Part shown: piece after piece, positions 56,692 through 64,000 of the stretch
Numbering within the stretch: position 1 is the stretch's first letter
Layout: the number at the start of each line of letters is the position of its first letter
DNA from: an uncultured Collinsella sp.
GTDB taxonomy: Bacteria; Actinomycetota; Coriobacteriia; Coriobacteriales; Coriobacteriaceae
Direction of reading: 5' to 3'
Assembly (NCBI GenBank): GCA_905208635.1
Contig: CAJLPX010000001.1
Span: 124,001-188,000 of the forward strand
DNA length: 64,000 bases
The notes under the pieces: generated by a model
The model's database searches: none
What the model saw: the letters and a program-made list of their open reading frames with translations, nothing else
What the model was told of the DNA's origin: nothing
Translations under genes and position numbers: made by a program

Positions 56692-57269
56692 TTTTGGCTT
56701 CGCAATCACCGCGCCGCATCGAGTTGATGCGCGAAGCGGGCTACGACATCCGCGTCATTCCCGCTGACATCGACGAGACTCCTTTTGATGATGAGGCCCC
56801 GCTTACGCTTGTCGAGCGCTTAGCTCGCGCTAAGGCTGCCGCCGTTGCCGCCGAGCACGCCGAGCCCAATGAGCTGACCATCGCGGCCGACACCATCGTC
56901 ACCTTCGATGGCAAGCTTTTGGGTAAGCCGGCAAACGAGGACGAGGCCCGCACCATGCTCCACGAGCTCTCGGGTCGCACGCACCAGGTGGCAACCGGCG
57001 TCTGCATCGTTAGGGCCGGAGACACCACCGCTCCACACGCCGCCGAGAGCCTGTCGTTTGTCGATGTGACCGACGTGACGTTCTATGAGCTCACCGACGA
57101 GCAGATTGAGCGCTACGTCGCCTCAGGCGAGCCCATGGACAAAGCCGGAGCCTACGGCATCCAAGGCACAGGCGGCCGCATGCTTGTGCACGATATTTCG
57201 GGTGACTTCTACAACGTGGTGGGCTTGCCCATCGCTCGCGTCGCACGCGCGATTCAAAAACTATCGTAA
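56688..57269 (+). CDS. maf: Maf-like nucleotide pyrophosphatase
   Basis: The 193-residue protein has the N-terminal LASQSPRRIELM, the AADTIV catalytic Asp, GKPANEDEA, and the late DKAGAYGIQGTGG motif of the Maf/YhdE family. These enzymes hydrolyse non-canonical or canonical nucleoside triphosphates such as dTTP and UTP, and affect septation when over-produced. It is coupled to the DJ-1 gene. A hairpin at about 57276-57300 follows. Confidence 0.95.
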   Translation: MILASQSPRRIELMREAGYDIRVIPADIDETPFDDEAPLTLVERLARAKAAAVAAEHAEPNELTIAADTIVTFDGKLLGKPANEDEARTMLHELSGRTHQVATGVCIVRAGDTTAPHAAESLSFVDVTDVTFYELTDEQIERYVASGEPMDKAGAYGIQGTGGRMLVHDISGDFYNVVGLPIARVARAIQKLS

Positions 57270-57370
57270 TTGCATCTGGCGCTGGGTATCCCCCGGCGCC
57301 TACAATTTCGGCGTACCGTACGGATCCCGACCGGGCATAAGGCCCGGCGGAAAACCGATAGGAGTAAAAC

Positions 57371-58372
57371 ATGGATACACTGCTTGAGGCCATTGACGTT
57401 TGCGATGTCGATGGCTTTTGCTTTGGCAACTATACGGACGAGGAGGCCGGCACCGGTTGCACCGTAATCGTGGCACCCGAGGGCGCCACCGGCGGTGTTG
57501 ACGTTCGCGGCGGCGCTCCAGCATCGCGCGAAACCGACCTGCTGCGACCCGAGAACACCGTCGACAAGGTCCACGCCGTCTGCCTTTCGGGTGGATCGGC
57601 CTTTGGCCTCGAGGCTGCAAGCGGCGTGGCCCGCGAACTCGAGAGCCGCGGCATTGGTCTGCCCGTCGGCCCCACGCAGGTGCCCATCGTGTGCTCCAGC
57701 TGTATCTTCGACCTTGCCTTTGGCGACCCCACCGTTCGCCCCGACATTGAGGCCGGCATCGCCGCCGTGCGCGAGGCGCTCGACCACACCCCCACCAAGC
57801 TCGAACAGGGCAACGTAGGCGCCGGCACGGGCGCTACCGTGGGTAAGCTCATGGGCCCCGCCACCTGCATGAAGGCCGGCCTTGGCGCTGCCGCCGTGGC
57901 GCTCGGCCCCATCAAGGTGGGCGCCGTGGTCTCGGTCAACGCCTGCGGCAACGTTGTCGACCCCCTCACCGGCGAGTGGGTCGCCGGCATGCGCGCCTCA
58001 GCCGATAGCGACCAAATCGTCGATATGGAACTCGCAGCCTTTGCCGCCGCCGGATCCATGCAGATGCCGCTCGACCGCACCAACACCACCATCAGCTGCA
58101 TCGTCACCAACGTGGAACTCACTAAGGCACAAGCCACCAAGGTCTCCCAGATGGCCGCAGACGCCTACGCACACGCCATCCGTCCCACACACACCACCAA
58201 CGACGGCGACACCATCTACACCCTCGCCAGCGGCAAACTGGGCACCCAGGCAAGCGCCGCCGTTCCCCTAGACCTGCTGGGCATGCTCGCAGTAAGGGCC
58301 CTGGAAACTGCCATCGTAAACGGAGCCAAAACCGCCAAAACCTCCCACGGCATCCCCGGCGCCGCGAAGTAA
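57371..58372 (+). CDS. P1-family (DmpA-type) self-processing peptidase
   Basis: The 333-residue protein matches the N-terminal-nucleophile aminopeptidases of the DmpA/P1 family: GCTVIVAPEGATGGVDVRGGAP, AVCLSGGSAFGLEAA, GNVGAGTGATVG, and the processing region DRTNTTISCIVTN, in which the Thr after Asn would become the nucleophile of the small subunit. There is no signal peptide. The substrate is unknown. AGGAG precedes the ATG. It ends just before inverted repeat IR-6. Confidence 0.9.
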   Translation: MDTLLEAIDVCDVDGFCFGNYTDEEAGTGCTVIVAPEGATGGVDVRGGAPASRETDLLRPENTVDKVHAVCLSGGSAFGLEAASGVARELESRGIGLPVGPTQVPIVCSSCIFDLAFGDPTVRPDIEAGIAAVREALDHTPTKLEQGNVGAGTGATVGKLMGPATCMKAGLGAAAVALGPIKVGAVVSVNACGNVVDPLTGEWVAGMRASADSDQIVDMELAAFAAAGSMQMPLDRTNTTISCIVTNVELTKAQATKVSQMAADAYAHAIRPTHTTNDGDTIYTLASGKLGTQASAAVPLDLLGMLAVRALETAIVNGAKTAKTSHGIPGAAK

Positions 58373-58383
58373 TCCACTCGACC

Positions 58384-58512
58384 GTCGGTCGGAGGCGGGC
58401 GGGCGTTACGTTTGCTGCTCTACAGTCCTATGCAAGACGAAGGCCACATTAAGTGGCCTTCTTTGCATGCGGAACTCACGACAAACGTAACATCCGCCCG
58501 CCTCCGATCGAC
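58384..58512. repeat. Nested inverted repeat IR-6 (31-bp arms)
   Basis: Outer arms 58384-58414 and 58482-58512 are inverted copies with 3 mismatches in 31. Inside, GAAGGCCAC pairs with GTGGCCTTC (58439-58461), followed by TTTGC, flanked by TGCA/TGCA pairing. The inner hairpin looks like the terminator of the P1 peptidase gene. Confidence 0.93.
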
Positions 58513-58605
58513 TACCAACCATATTCTTTTCAGCCCAGGCCCCTGTGTACCGCGCGTCTAAGATCTTCAAATTCAGACAATCTGACAATCGATTCTTATA
58601 GCAGA

Positions 58606-58715
58606 GGCCCCTTGGCCTTTAGTTTGATACAAGTTCCGCACGAGCCGGAAAGCACTTAATGTGCTTTCCGTGCGAGCAGGACTGTTCGCAGTAGCAAACT
58701 AAAGGCCAAGGGGCC
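58606..58715. repeat. Nested inverted repeat IR-7 (21-bp perfect arms)
   Basis: Positions 58606-58626 are the exact reverse complement of 58695-58715. Inside, CGGAAAGCAC pairs with GTGCTTTCCG (58646-58670). It lies 33 nt beyond the stop of the converging glycosyltransferase gene, 94 nt after IR-6. Confidence 0.95.
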
Positions 58716-58747
58716 CAGTCAACCTAACAGAAGCGATTACTCGGCAG

Positions 58748-59779
58748 TTAGTTGAATTTGAAGATCTTTGAGGCAAGACGGTATAGGCCGAGTGTGGTTT
58801 TGTCTCCGGCCCGTCCGCGCAGGTTGGTGAAGAAGCCGACCACGCCGTAGCGGGCACGACGATACATGCGCTCGTCGTAGGCCTTCAAATCATTCCACAG
58901 CGTCTTTAGGCGCTCGTCGGCGCAATCTTCCTCGGAAAGCTTGGTGAGCACCGAGCAGATCGCCATCATCATGGTGAAGTAGCCCATCATGTACGAACGC
59001 AGACGCGACGACTCAACATCGCTGTACAGGTGGTACGACTCCATCATGATACGCGTAACACGGAACTGCTGGTCCAGACGCTTGACCATCGTTGCCTCGT
59101 TGACGCTCTGACCTTCGCGACCGATAAAGTAGCGGTAGAGGTCGATGTCGGCGTAGTACATGGTCTTGCAACGCGGCAGCGGCACGTAGGCGTAGATGTT
59201 GTCCACATAGAACGTGTGCGGCGGCATGGGAAGGTTGGACTCGCGCAGCACATCCGTGCGATAGCACAGGCTGTGCATGAGTAGGTTCTGGTCCAGGCGG
59301 AAATGACCGATCTGATCCCAGGAAAAGATCTTTTTGCGCGGCAGGGCAAATTTGTAACCGATAGCGGTATGCGTGCCCTCGTAAACCTTCTCGTACACGT
59401 AGTTCGAGATAAACAGGTCAACGCGCTGGTCGCGCTCCTCAAAGCCACGCAGAATCGACAGCATGGTCGAAAGGGCAGCGCCGTCAAGCCAGTCGTCCGA
59501 GTCGACAACCTTGTAGTAGGTGCCCTGCGCCTCGCGCAGACCCGAAAGGACGGCAATACCGTGACCGCCATTCTCCTGGTGCACCGCGCGGATGATTCCA
59601 GGATAACGGGCCTCCCACTCGTCGGCCTTGGCGGCCGTCTCGTCCTTGGAGCCGTCGTCCACCACGATAATCTCGATATCGGTGGCGTAATTGCTCCCCT
59701 CCAAGATGGAGGTGATGCAATGGTCCATGTCCTTGGCGGCGTTATACGAGGGAATACCGAATGTTATGACTTTATGCAT
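58748..59779 (-). CDS. Family 2 glycosyltransferase
   Basis: The 343-residue protein has a GT-A fold: ITFGIPSYNAAKDM at the start, IEIIVVDDGSKDET, ENGGHGIAVLSGL, and the metal-binding DSDDWLDG. There is no membrane segment. Its start overlaps the end of glf by 8 nt, so a galactofuranosyl- or other cell-surface glycosyltransferase is likely; the acceptor is unknown. It ends before IR-7. Confidence 0.9.
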   Translation of the reverse strand: MHKVITFGIPSYNAAKDMDHCITSILEGSNYATDIEIIVVDDGSKDETAAKADEWEARYPGIIRAVHQENGGHGIAVLSGLREAQGTYYKVVDSDDWLDGAALSTMLSILRGFEERDQRVDLFISNYVYEKVYEGTHTAIGYKFALPRKKIFSWDQIGHFRLDQNLLMHSLCYRTDVLRESNLPMPPHTFYVDNIYAYVPLPRCKTMYYADIDLYRYFIGREGQSVNEATMVKRLDQQFRVTRIMMESYHLYSDVESSRLRSYMMGYFTMMMAICSVLTKLSEEDCADERLKTLWNDLKAYDERMYRRARYGVVGFFTNLRGRAGDKTTLGLYRLASKIFKFN

Positions 59780-60974
59780 GGCAGGCGATAATCTCATCCG
59801 AAAGATCGAGGGCGGAATTGGTCACGGCGTCCATATCGTAGTAACGATACTCGGCCAGGCGACCCACCGGGTGGAAGTTCGTCAGGTTCTGGACGCGCTC
59901 GAGATAGCGCTCGTAGAGCTCGCGGTTCTCGGGCTCCAGAATGGCGTAATAGGGCGTCTCGCCCGAGCCGGGCGTATAGGCCTTGGAGTACTCCTTCATA
60001 ATGGTGGTCTTGCCGGGCAGGACCTGACCAGTCATGTTCTTGAACTCGGTGATACGCGTGTAATCCTCGCTCGTGGTGTAATTGACGGTGCCCACGGGCT
60101 GGAACTGGTCCATATCGAGCGTCTCGAACTTCATATCGAGCGTGCGGTACGGCAACGCACCCAAGTCGAGGTTGAACAGTTCATCGAGCGGGCCGGTGTA
60201 AACGATCTCGCCGCCGTAGACCTTGCCGTCGACCTTGACGGTGGTCTCGTCGATCTCAAAAAGATCGCGGGCGTCCACGTCGCAGAACACGTCAATCAGG
60301 TCGTGGTCGAGCATGTGCTCAAAGAGCGCCGTGTAGCCCTCCTGCGGCATGCCCTGGAAGGGAGCTTGCGGGAAGTAGCGGTCATCATCGCCCACAAAGA
60401 CGGGAACGCGGCCGGTGATCGAGGGGTCGATCTGATCGGGCGTCTGGCCCCACTGCTTCATGGTGTAATGCAAAAAGACGTTCTCGTAGACGTAATCGGC
60501 GACCTCGGCCAAGTCGGGGTCGTTCTTCTTGCGCAGCTCCATAATGGGCACCTTGACATCCTTGCCAAAGGTCTCCACGAGCTTCTGATACAGCTCCTCG
60601 CCGCGCTCGTCACCAAAGGCGAGCTTGAGACTCGCATGGTTGAAGGGCACGGGCATAAGGGTACCGTTGATGTTGGCGAGCACCTTGTGCTGATAATCCG
60701 TCCACTTGGTAAAGCGCGACAGGAAATTGTGCACGCGCTCGTTAAAGGTGTGATAGATATGCGGACCGTACTCGTGAATCAGGATTCCGGCCTCGTCAGT
60801 GCAGTCATAGGCATTGCCCGCAATGTGGCTACGGCGCTCCAAAACGGCAACACGATAGCCGATGGTCTCGGCAAGACGGCGGGCGCAAACGGCACCGGCA
60901 TATCCAGCACCGACGACAATCATGTCGTACGCGCCGGCGTTAAAGCCTTCAGGCAGGCCTGAGGTAATCTGCAT
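59772..60974 (-). CDS. glf: UDP-galactopyranose mutase
   Basis: The 400-residue flavoenzyme interconverts UDP-galactopyranose and UDP-galactofuranose for surface glycans. It has the FAD motif DMIVVGAGYAGAVCARRLAE, RSHIAGNAYD, EYGPHIYHT, MKQWGQTPDQIDPSITGRVPV and late EYSKAY and ALLE-like AILEPENRELYERYL features. The start follows AAGGAG. It is the first gene of a two-gene unit with the GT2 gene. Confidence 0.97.
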   Translation of the reverse strand: MQITSGLPEGFNAGAYDMIVVGAGYAGAVCARRLAETIGYRVAVLERRSHIAGNAYDCTDEAGILIHEYGPHIYHTFNERVHNFLSRFTKWTDYQHKVLANINGTLMPVPFNHASLKLAFGDERGEELYQKLVETFGKDVKVPIMELRKKNDPDLAEVADYVYENVFLHYTMKQWGQTPDQIDPSITGRVPVFVGDDDRYFPQAPFQGMPQEGYTALFEHMLDHDLIDVFCDVDARDLFEIDETTVKVDGKVYGGEIVYTGPLDELFNLDLGALPYRTLDMKFETLDMDQFQPVGTVNYTTSEDYTRITEFKNMTGQVLPGKTTIMKEYSKAYTPGSGETPYYAILEPENRELYERYLERVQNLTNFHPVGRLAEYRYYDMDAVTNSALDLSDEIIACHA

Positions 60975-61017
60975 CGATACTCCTTGTCAAAAGCCACGGG
61001 CTCGTTAGCTGGGCTTT

Positions 61018-61036
61018 TCTCGAACATTCTTCGAGA
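61018..61036. promoter_or_regulatory. 19-bp palindrome between glf and pta
   Basis: TCTCGAA and TTCGAGA are separated by five bases (CATTC). It lies 44 nt upstream of glf and about 170 nt upstream of pta, close to a TATAAT at 61073-61078 on the plus strand. It could be an operator for either divergent gene. Confidence 0.45.
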
Positions 61037-61131
61037 CATATTTATCAGAGCGATTATAGCGCTAATGCGTCCTATAATGAGCTTGCCACACAAGGAAAGC
61101 TCAAGCACCACGGCGAACATAATTGAAAGGT

Positions 61132-61152
61132 AAACCCGCTAGCAGCGGGTTT
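61132..61152 (+). other. Hairpin in the pta leader
   Basis: AAACCCGCT pairs with AGCGGGTTT (loop AGC), 54 nt upstream of pta. It resembles a terminator, but the only U-residues are in the stem. It may be an attenuator or stabilising hairpin. Confidence 0.5.
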
Positions 61153-61205
61153 ATTCGTGTACAGCCGAGGGCCTGGAGCTTAGCAAAACGCTTGTAAGGA
61201 GTAAC

Positions 61206-62186
61206 ATGAGCGATTTCCTGAACCGTATGAAGTCTGCCGCCAAGGCCGACCTTAAGACGATCGTCCTGCCCGAGGGCGAAGATCCGCGCACTATCGTCGC
61301 GGCCACCAAAATCATCGAGGAGGGCCTGGCAAAGATCGTCATCCTGGGCAACCCCGACGAGATCAACGTTCCCGGCGCTACTGTCATCGACCCGCGCAAT
61401 GCCGAGAAGCACGAGGAGTACGCGCAGAAGTTTGCCGAGCTCCGCGCCAAGAAGGGCGTCACCATCGAGCAGGCTCGCGCCCAGGTGATGGACGCCACCT
61501 ACTTTGGCACCATGATGGTCAAGATGGGTGACGCCGACGGCCTGGTCTCCGGCGCCTGCCACTCCACCGCCGACACCCTGCGCCCCGCGCTGCAGATCCT
61601 TAAGACCGCCCCGGGTACCAAGCTGGTCTCGGCCTTCTTCGTGATGTGCACCGACACCCCGCAGTTCGGCACCGACGGTACGCTGATCTTCGCCGACTGC
61701 GGCCTCAACATCAACCCGTCCTCCGACGAGCTCTCCGAGATCGCCATCGCCTCCGCTCACTCTTGGTCCACCTTTATGGGCAGCGTCGAGCCGCACGTGG
61801 CCATGCTCTCCTACTCCACCATGGGCTCCGCCGGCGGCGAGGTCGCCAAGAAGGTCCAGGAGGCCGTTAAGTTCTGCAAGGAGAAGGCTCCCGAGCTCGC
61901 CATCGATGGCGACCTGCAGCTCGACGCCGCCATCGTCCCCACCGTCGCCCAGCTCAAGGCTCCCGGTTCCTCCGTTGCCGGCAAGGCCAACGTGCTGGTG
62001 TTCCCCGACCTCGAGGCCGGCAACATCGGCTACAAGCTGGTCCAGCGCTTCGCCGGTGCTGACGCCTACGGCCCCATCCTGCAGGGCATCGCCAAGCCGG
62101 TCAACGACCTTTCGCGCGGCTGCTCTGCCGACGACATCGTGGGTGTCGTGGCCATCACCGCTGTCCAGGCTCAGATGGCTGAGTAG
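61206..62186 (+). CDS. pta: Phosphate acetyltransferase
   Basis: Pta converts acetyl-CoA and phosphate to acetyl phosphate, the first step of ATP-yielding acetate formation. The 326-residue protein is the short form without the regulatory N-terminal domain, with IVLPEGEDPRTI, GDADGLVSGACHSTADTLRPALQ, the ELAIDGDLQLDAAI stretch and VFPDLEAGNIGYKLVQRFA. AAGGAG precedes the ATG. It converges on ackA instead of forming the common pta-ackA operon. Confidence 0.97.
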   Translation: MSDFLNRMKSAAKADLKTIVLPEGEDPRTIVAATKIIEEGLAKIVILGNPDEINVPGATVIDPRNAEKHEEYAQKFAELRAKKGVTIEQARAQVMDATYFGTMMVKMGDADGLVSGACHSTADTLRPALQILKTAPGTKLVSAFFVMCTDTPQFGTDGTLIFADCGLNINPSSDELSEIAIASAHSWSTFMGSVEPHVAMLSYSTMGSAGGEVAKKVQEAVKFCKEKAPELAIDGDLQLDAAIVPTVAQLKAPGSSVAGKANVLVFPDLEAGNIGYKLVQRFAGADAYGPILQGIAKPVNDLSRGCSADDIVGVVAITAVQAQMAE

Positions 62187-62201
62187 CGGACGTATCCCCT
62201 C

Positions 62202-62328
62202 GGGACCCCACAGGGTAAAGCTCTGAAAACGTCCTCGGACATGTCGGAAGCCCCCGCTGCGCACTACGTGCGGCGGGGGCTTCCTCCGTCCTGCGGAATG
62301 TTTTCAGAGCTTTTCCCTGTGGGGTCCC
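62202..62328. repeat. Nested inverted repeat IR-8 (29-bp arms)
   Basis: Outer arms 62202-62230 and 62300-62328 are inverted copies with a single mismatch in 29. Inside, GGAAGCCCCCGC (62246-62257) pairs with 62273-62284, and CGCAC/GTGCG pairs deeper in. The inner hairpin is a strong terminator stem for pta. Confidence 0.96.
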
Positions 62329-62488
62329 TGCCGCTACGTAGTATTCAGGGAATCTGGAGTGGACGGCGGCTTGGCTACGAGCTGGGGCTGAGGATCTGAA
62401 TGCATGGGCGACGTTGCTGAGGGCGTATGTGTTTGGAATCGATCACTTTGAATCTGAGCGGCAAAGCTTGGGTCGTCGTCCTTCTGCC

Positions 62489-62528
62489 AACAAAAAGGCC
62501 TCCGGAGCCGTTTGCTCTGGAGGCCTTT
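62489..62528 (-). terminator. Terminator of ackA
   Basis: AAAGGCCTCC-GAG pairs with CTC-GGAGGCCTTT (14-bp stem, one wobble), followed on the minus strand by TTTTTG. Confidence 0.9.
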
Positions 62529-62548
62529 CATTCAATTGCAAATGAGCG

Positions 62549-63727
62549 CTAGTTGTTCTTGGTCAGGCGCTCGACGTCGTGGGCGATCATGTATTCCTCG
62601 TCGGTGGGGATGACCATGACCGTGACGGCGGAACCGGCGGCGCTGATGACCTGTGGGCCGTTGCCCACGGCCTCACGGTTCTTGTTGTTGTCGATGCGCA
62701 CGCCCAGCCACTCAAAGCAGTCGCAGAAGGCCTTGCGGATCGACCAGTCGTTCTCGCCGATGCCGGCGGTAAAGGTGATGGTATCCACGCCCGCCATAGA
62801 AGCGATCATAGAACCGGCCTGCTGCATGGCCTTGTAGGCGAACATATCGAAGGCGAGCAGGCAACGTTCATCGCCCTCGGAGGCGCGCGTACGGATGTCG
62901 CGGGCGTCGTTGGAGATGCCCGAGATGGCAAGCAGGCCAGACTGCTTGTTCATCATGTCGTCGACTTCCTGGTAGGTGTAGCCGCCCTCGCGCTGGAGGT
63001 AGCACACGGTGGCCGGATCAATGGAACCACAGCGAGTGCCCATCATCAGGCCGTCGAGCGGCGTGAGGCCCATCGTGGTGTCGCGGCACACGCCGTCCTC
63101 AATGGCGGCAAGCGAAGCGCCGTTGCCCAGATGGCACGAAAGCAGGCGGTGGCAGCGCGAGCCCAGGATCTCCTTGGCCATCATCCACTCGTAGCGGTGG
63201 CTCGTTCCATGGGCGCCGTACTTGCGCACATGATACTTATCGCACACGTCCTTGGGCAGCGCGTAGGTGTAGGCGACCTCGGGCATAGTCATATGGAACG
63301 AAGTGTCGAAGACGGCCACATTGGGCAGCTCCGGATACTTCTCGCGGCAATACTCAATCGCCGCGGCCTCACCGTAGTTGTGCAGCGGAGCCAAGGGGGC
63401 CACTTCAAGAATCTTGGCCATGACTTCGTCGTCGACAACTGCGGAATCATCGAAGTGCCAGCCGCCCTGAACGATACGATGACCAATGCCATCAATCGTA
63501 AAGTCGGTCTTCTCGAGCTCCTCGAGCACGCGAGCGATAGCAGAGCGATGATCGGGGAAAGGGACCTCCTCGGTCTGCTTGGCGCCACCGTTCTCGGAGT
63601 GGCCAAAGATGCCCATGTCCGAACCGATACGTTCGCAGTTGCCCTTGGCGAAAACCTCTCGGGTATCGGTATCCAAAAGCTGATATTTAAGGCTTGAGCT
63701 GCCGGCGTTGACAACAAGTACGTTCAT
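62549..63727 (-). CDS. ackA: Acetate kinase, copy 1
   Basis: The 392-residue enzyme turns acetyl phosphate and ADP into acetate and ATP. It has VLVVNAGSSSLKYQLLD, HRIVQGG, FDTSFHMTMP, GTSHRY, CHLGNGASLAAI, TPLDGLMMGTR and FTAGIGEN. AAAGGAG precedes the ATG. It has its own promoter (63793-63821), since a terminator lies between it and the upstream ackA paralogue. Confidence 0.97.
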   Translation of the reverse strand: MNVLVVNAGSSSLKYQLLDTDTREVFAKGNCERIGSDMGIFGHSENGGAKQTEEVPFPDHRSAIARVLEELEKTDFTIDGIGHRIVQGGWHFDDSAVVDDEVMAKILEVAPLAPLHNYGEAAAIEYCREKYPELPNVAVFDTSFHMTMPEVAYTYALPKDVCDKYHVRKYGAHGTSHRYEWMMAKEILGSRCHRLLSCHLGNGASLAAIEDGVCRDTTMGLTPLDGLMMGTRCGSIDPATVCYLQREGGYTYQEVDDMMNKQSGLLAISGISNDARDIRTRASEGDERCLLAFDMFAYKAMQQAGSMIASMAGVDTITFTAGIGENDWSIRKAFCDCFEWLGVRIDNNKNREAVGNGPQVISAAGSAVTVMVIPTDEEYMIAHDVERLTKNN

Positions 63728-63792
63728 GAGACTCCTTTGCAGTGCAATACGGTCGACGCAGACCCCTTAAGGCGGCCGCATTTTAATAAGAA

Positions 63793-63821
63793 GTTATCAC
63801 AACTTGATAAATAGCTATCAA
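63793..63821 (-). promoter_or_regulatory. Promoter of ackA copy 1
   Basis: On the minus strand TTGATA (-35, 63816-63821), 17-bp spacer, and GATAAC (-10, 63793-63798) with an upstream TG (extended -10). The plus-strand dyad CTTGAT-N8-ATCAAG overlaps the -35 and may be an operator. Confidence 0.65.
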
Positions 63822-63841
63822 GCATATCGCCCAACGAGCAC

Positions 63842-63880
63842 AAAAGAGGGGCCGAACGGCGCTCGGTCGTCCAGCCCCTC
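63842..63880 (-). terminator. Terminator of the second ackA
   Basis: GAGGGGC (63846-63852) pairs with GCCCCTC (63874-63880), followed on the minus strand by TTTTG. Confidence 0.8.
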
Positions 63881-63891
63881 CCCTCTTGCAA

Positions 63892-64000
63892 TTACTTGCC
63901 GTTGACGATGCGCTCGACGTCGGAAGCGATCATGAACTCCTCGTCCGTGGGGATGACGAAGATCTTGACCTTGGAATCCTTGGCAGACAGGCACCAAGCG
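63892..64000 (-). CDS. ackA: Acetate kinase, copy 2 (C-terminal end only)
   Basis: The last 35 residues are in the window, with TAA at 63892-63894. They read KVKIFVIPTDEEFMIASDVE and end RIVNGK, closely matching the C-terminus of copy 1 (VIPTDEEYMIAHDVERLTKNN region) but clearly diverged. It is a tandem paralogue upstream of copy 1, separated by a terminator and a promoter. The rest lies outside. Confidence 0.9.
   Translation of the reverse strand, partial: AWCLSAKDSKVKIFVIPTDEEFMIASDVERIVNGK

Overview
The window is chromosomal DNA from a high-GC Gram-positive bacterium. Gene content and order fit the actinobacterial class Coriobacteriia, most likely Collinsella or a close relative: a dcw cluster ending in ftsZ-pgeF-yggS-sepF-yggT-divIVA without ftsA, an arginine deiminase locus, Pta/AckA acetate fermentation, and strongly G/C-ending codons. 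This is inference from content; no database was searched. I saw no rRNA or tRNA genes, no CRISPR array and no intact prophage.

Layout. 1-2971: end of a membrane-anchored protein gene, then thiC under a TPP riboswitch, and thiD. 2972-9884: pentapeptide-repeat protein, SGNH hydrolase, a PARG-like protein lacking a key Glu, a BI-1 family membrane protein, a small hypothetical, the Pit phosphate transporter with its DUF47 partner, and a nitroreductase with odd codon use. 9911-33527 (all minus): the division and wall cluster, in transcription order mraZ-rsmH-ftsL-ftsI-murF-mraY-murD-ftsW-murG-murC-murB-ftsQ-ftsZ-pgeF, then a whole phosphate operon pstSCAB-phoU, then yggS-sepF-yggT-divIVA. murE, ddl and ftsA are not in the cluster. 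33989-38849: xerD-type recombinase, pyrG, a winged-helix protein, a DUF1846 protein. 39455-46499: arginine catabolism: two identical arcA genes flanking an aminotransferase, arcB and a YfcC-type transporter; arcC is not present. 47050-50911: ppk and an RlmD-type rRNA methyltransferase. 51004-51417: an internally deleted IS3-type element. 51554-55567: a beta-glucoside operon (DMT exporter, 6-phospho-beta-glucosidase, PTS EIIBC) behind a leader terminator. 56149-58372: DJ-1/PfpI protein, Maf, P1-family peptidase. 58748-60974: UDP-galactopyranose mutase and a GT2 glycosyltransferase. 61206-64000: pta converging on two tandem ackA genes, the second cut by the window edge.

How the parts work together. 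Phosphate metabolism is unusually well represented (Pit, Pst, PhoU, Ppk), and Pst is embedded in, and translationally coupled to, the division cluster. Arginine deiminase, ornithine carbamoyltransferase and the transporter make an arginine-fermenting module; Pta/AckA supply ATP from acetyl-CoA.

The most striking non-coding pattern is a set of long, near-perfect intergenic inverted repeats (arms 15 to 31 bp, several with a second hairpin nested inside). Every locus has its own arm sequence, and most lie just beyond gene 3' ends. Other points of interest are the 21-bp-phased direct repeats in both arcA promoters, a LexA-like box over the predicted dcw -35, a yggT gene without a standard start codon, and the arcA copies that are identical in coding sequence but divergent in their promoters.
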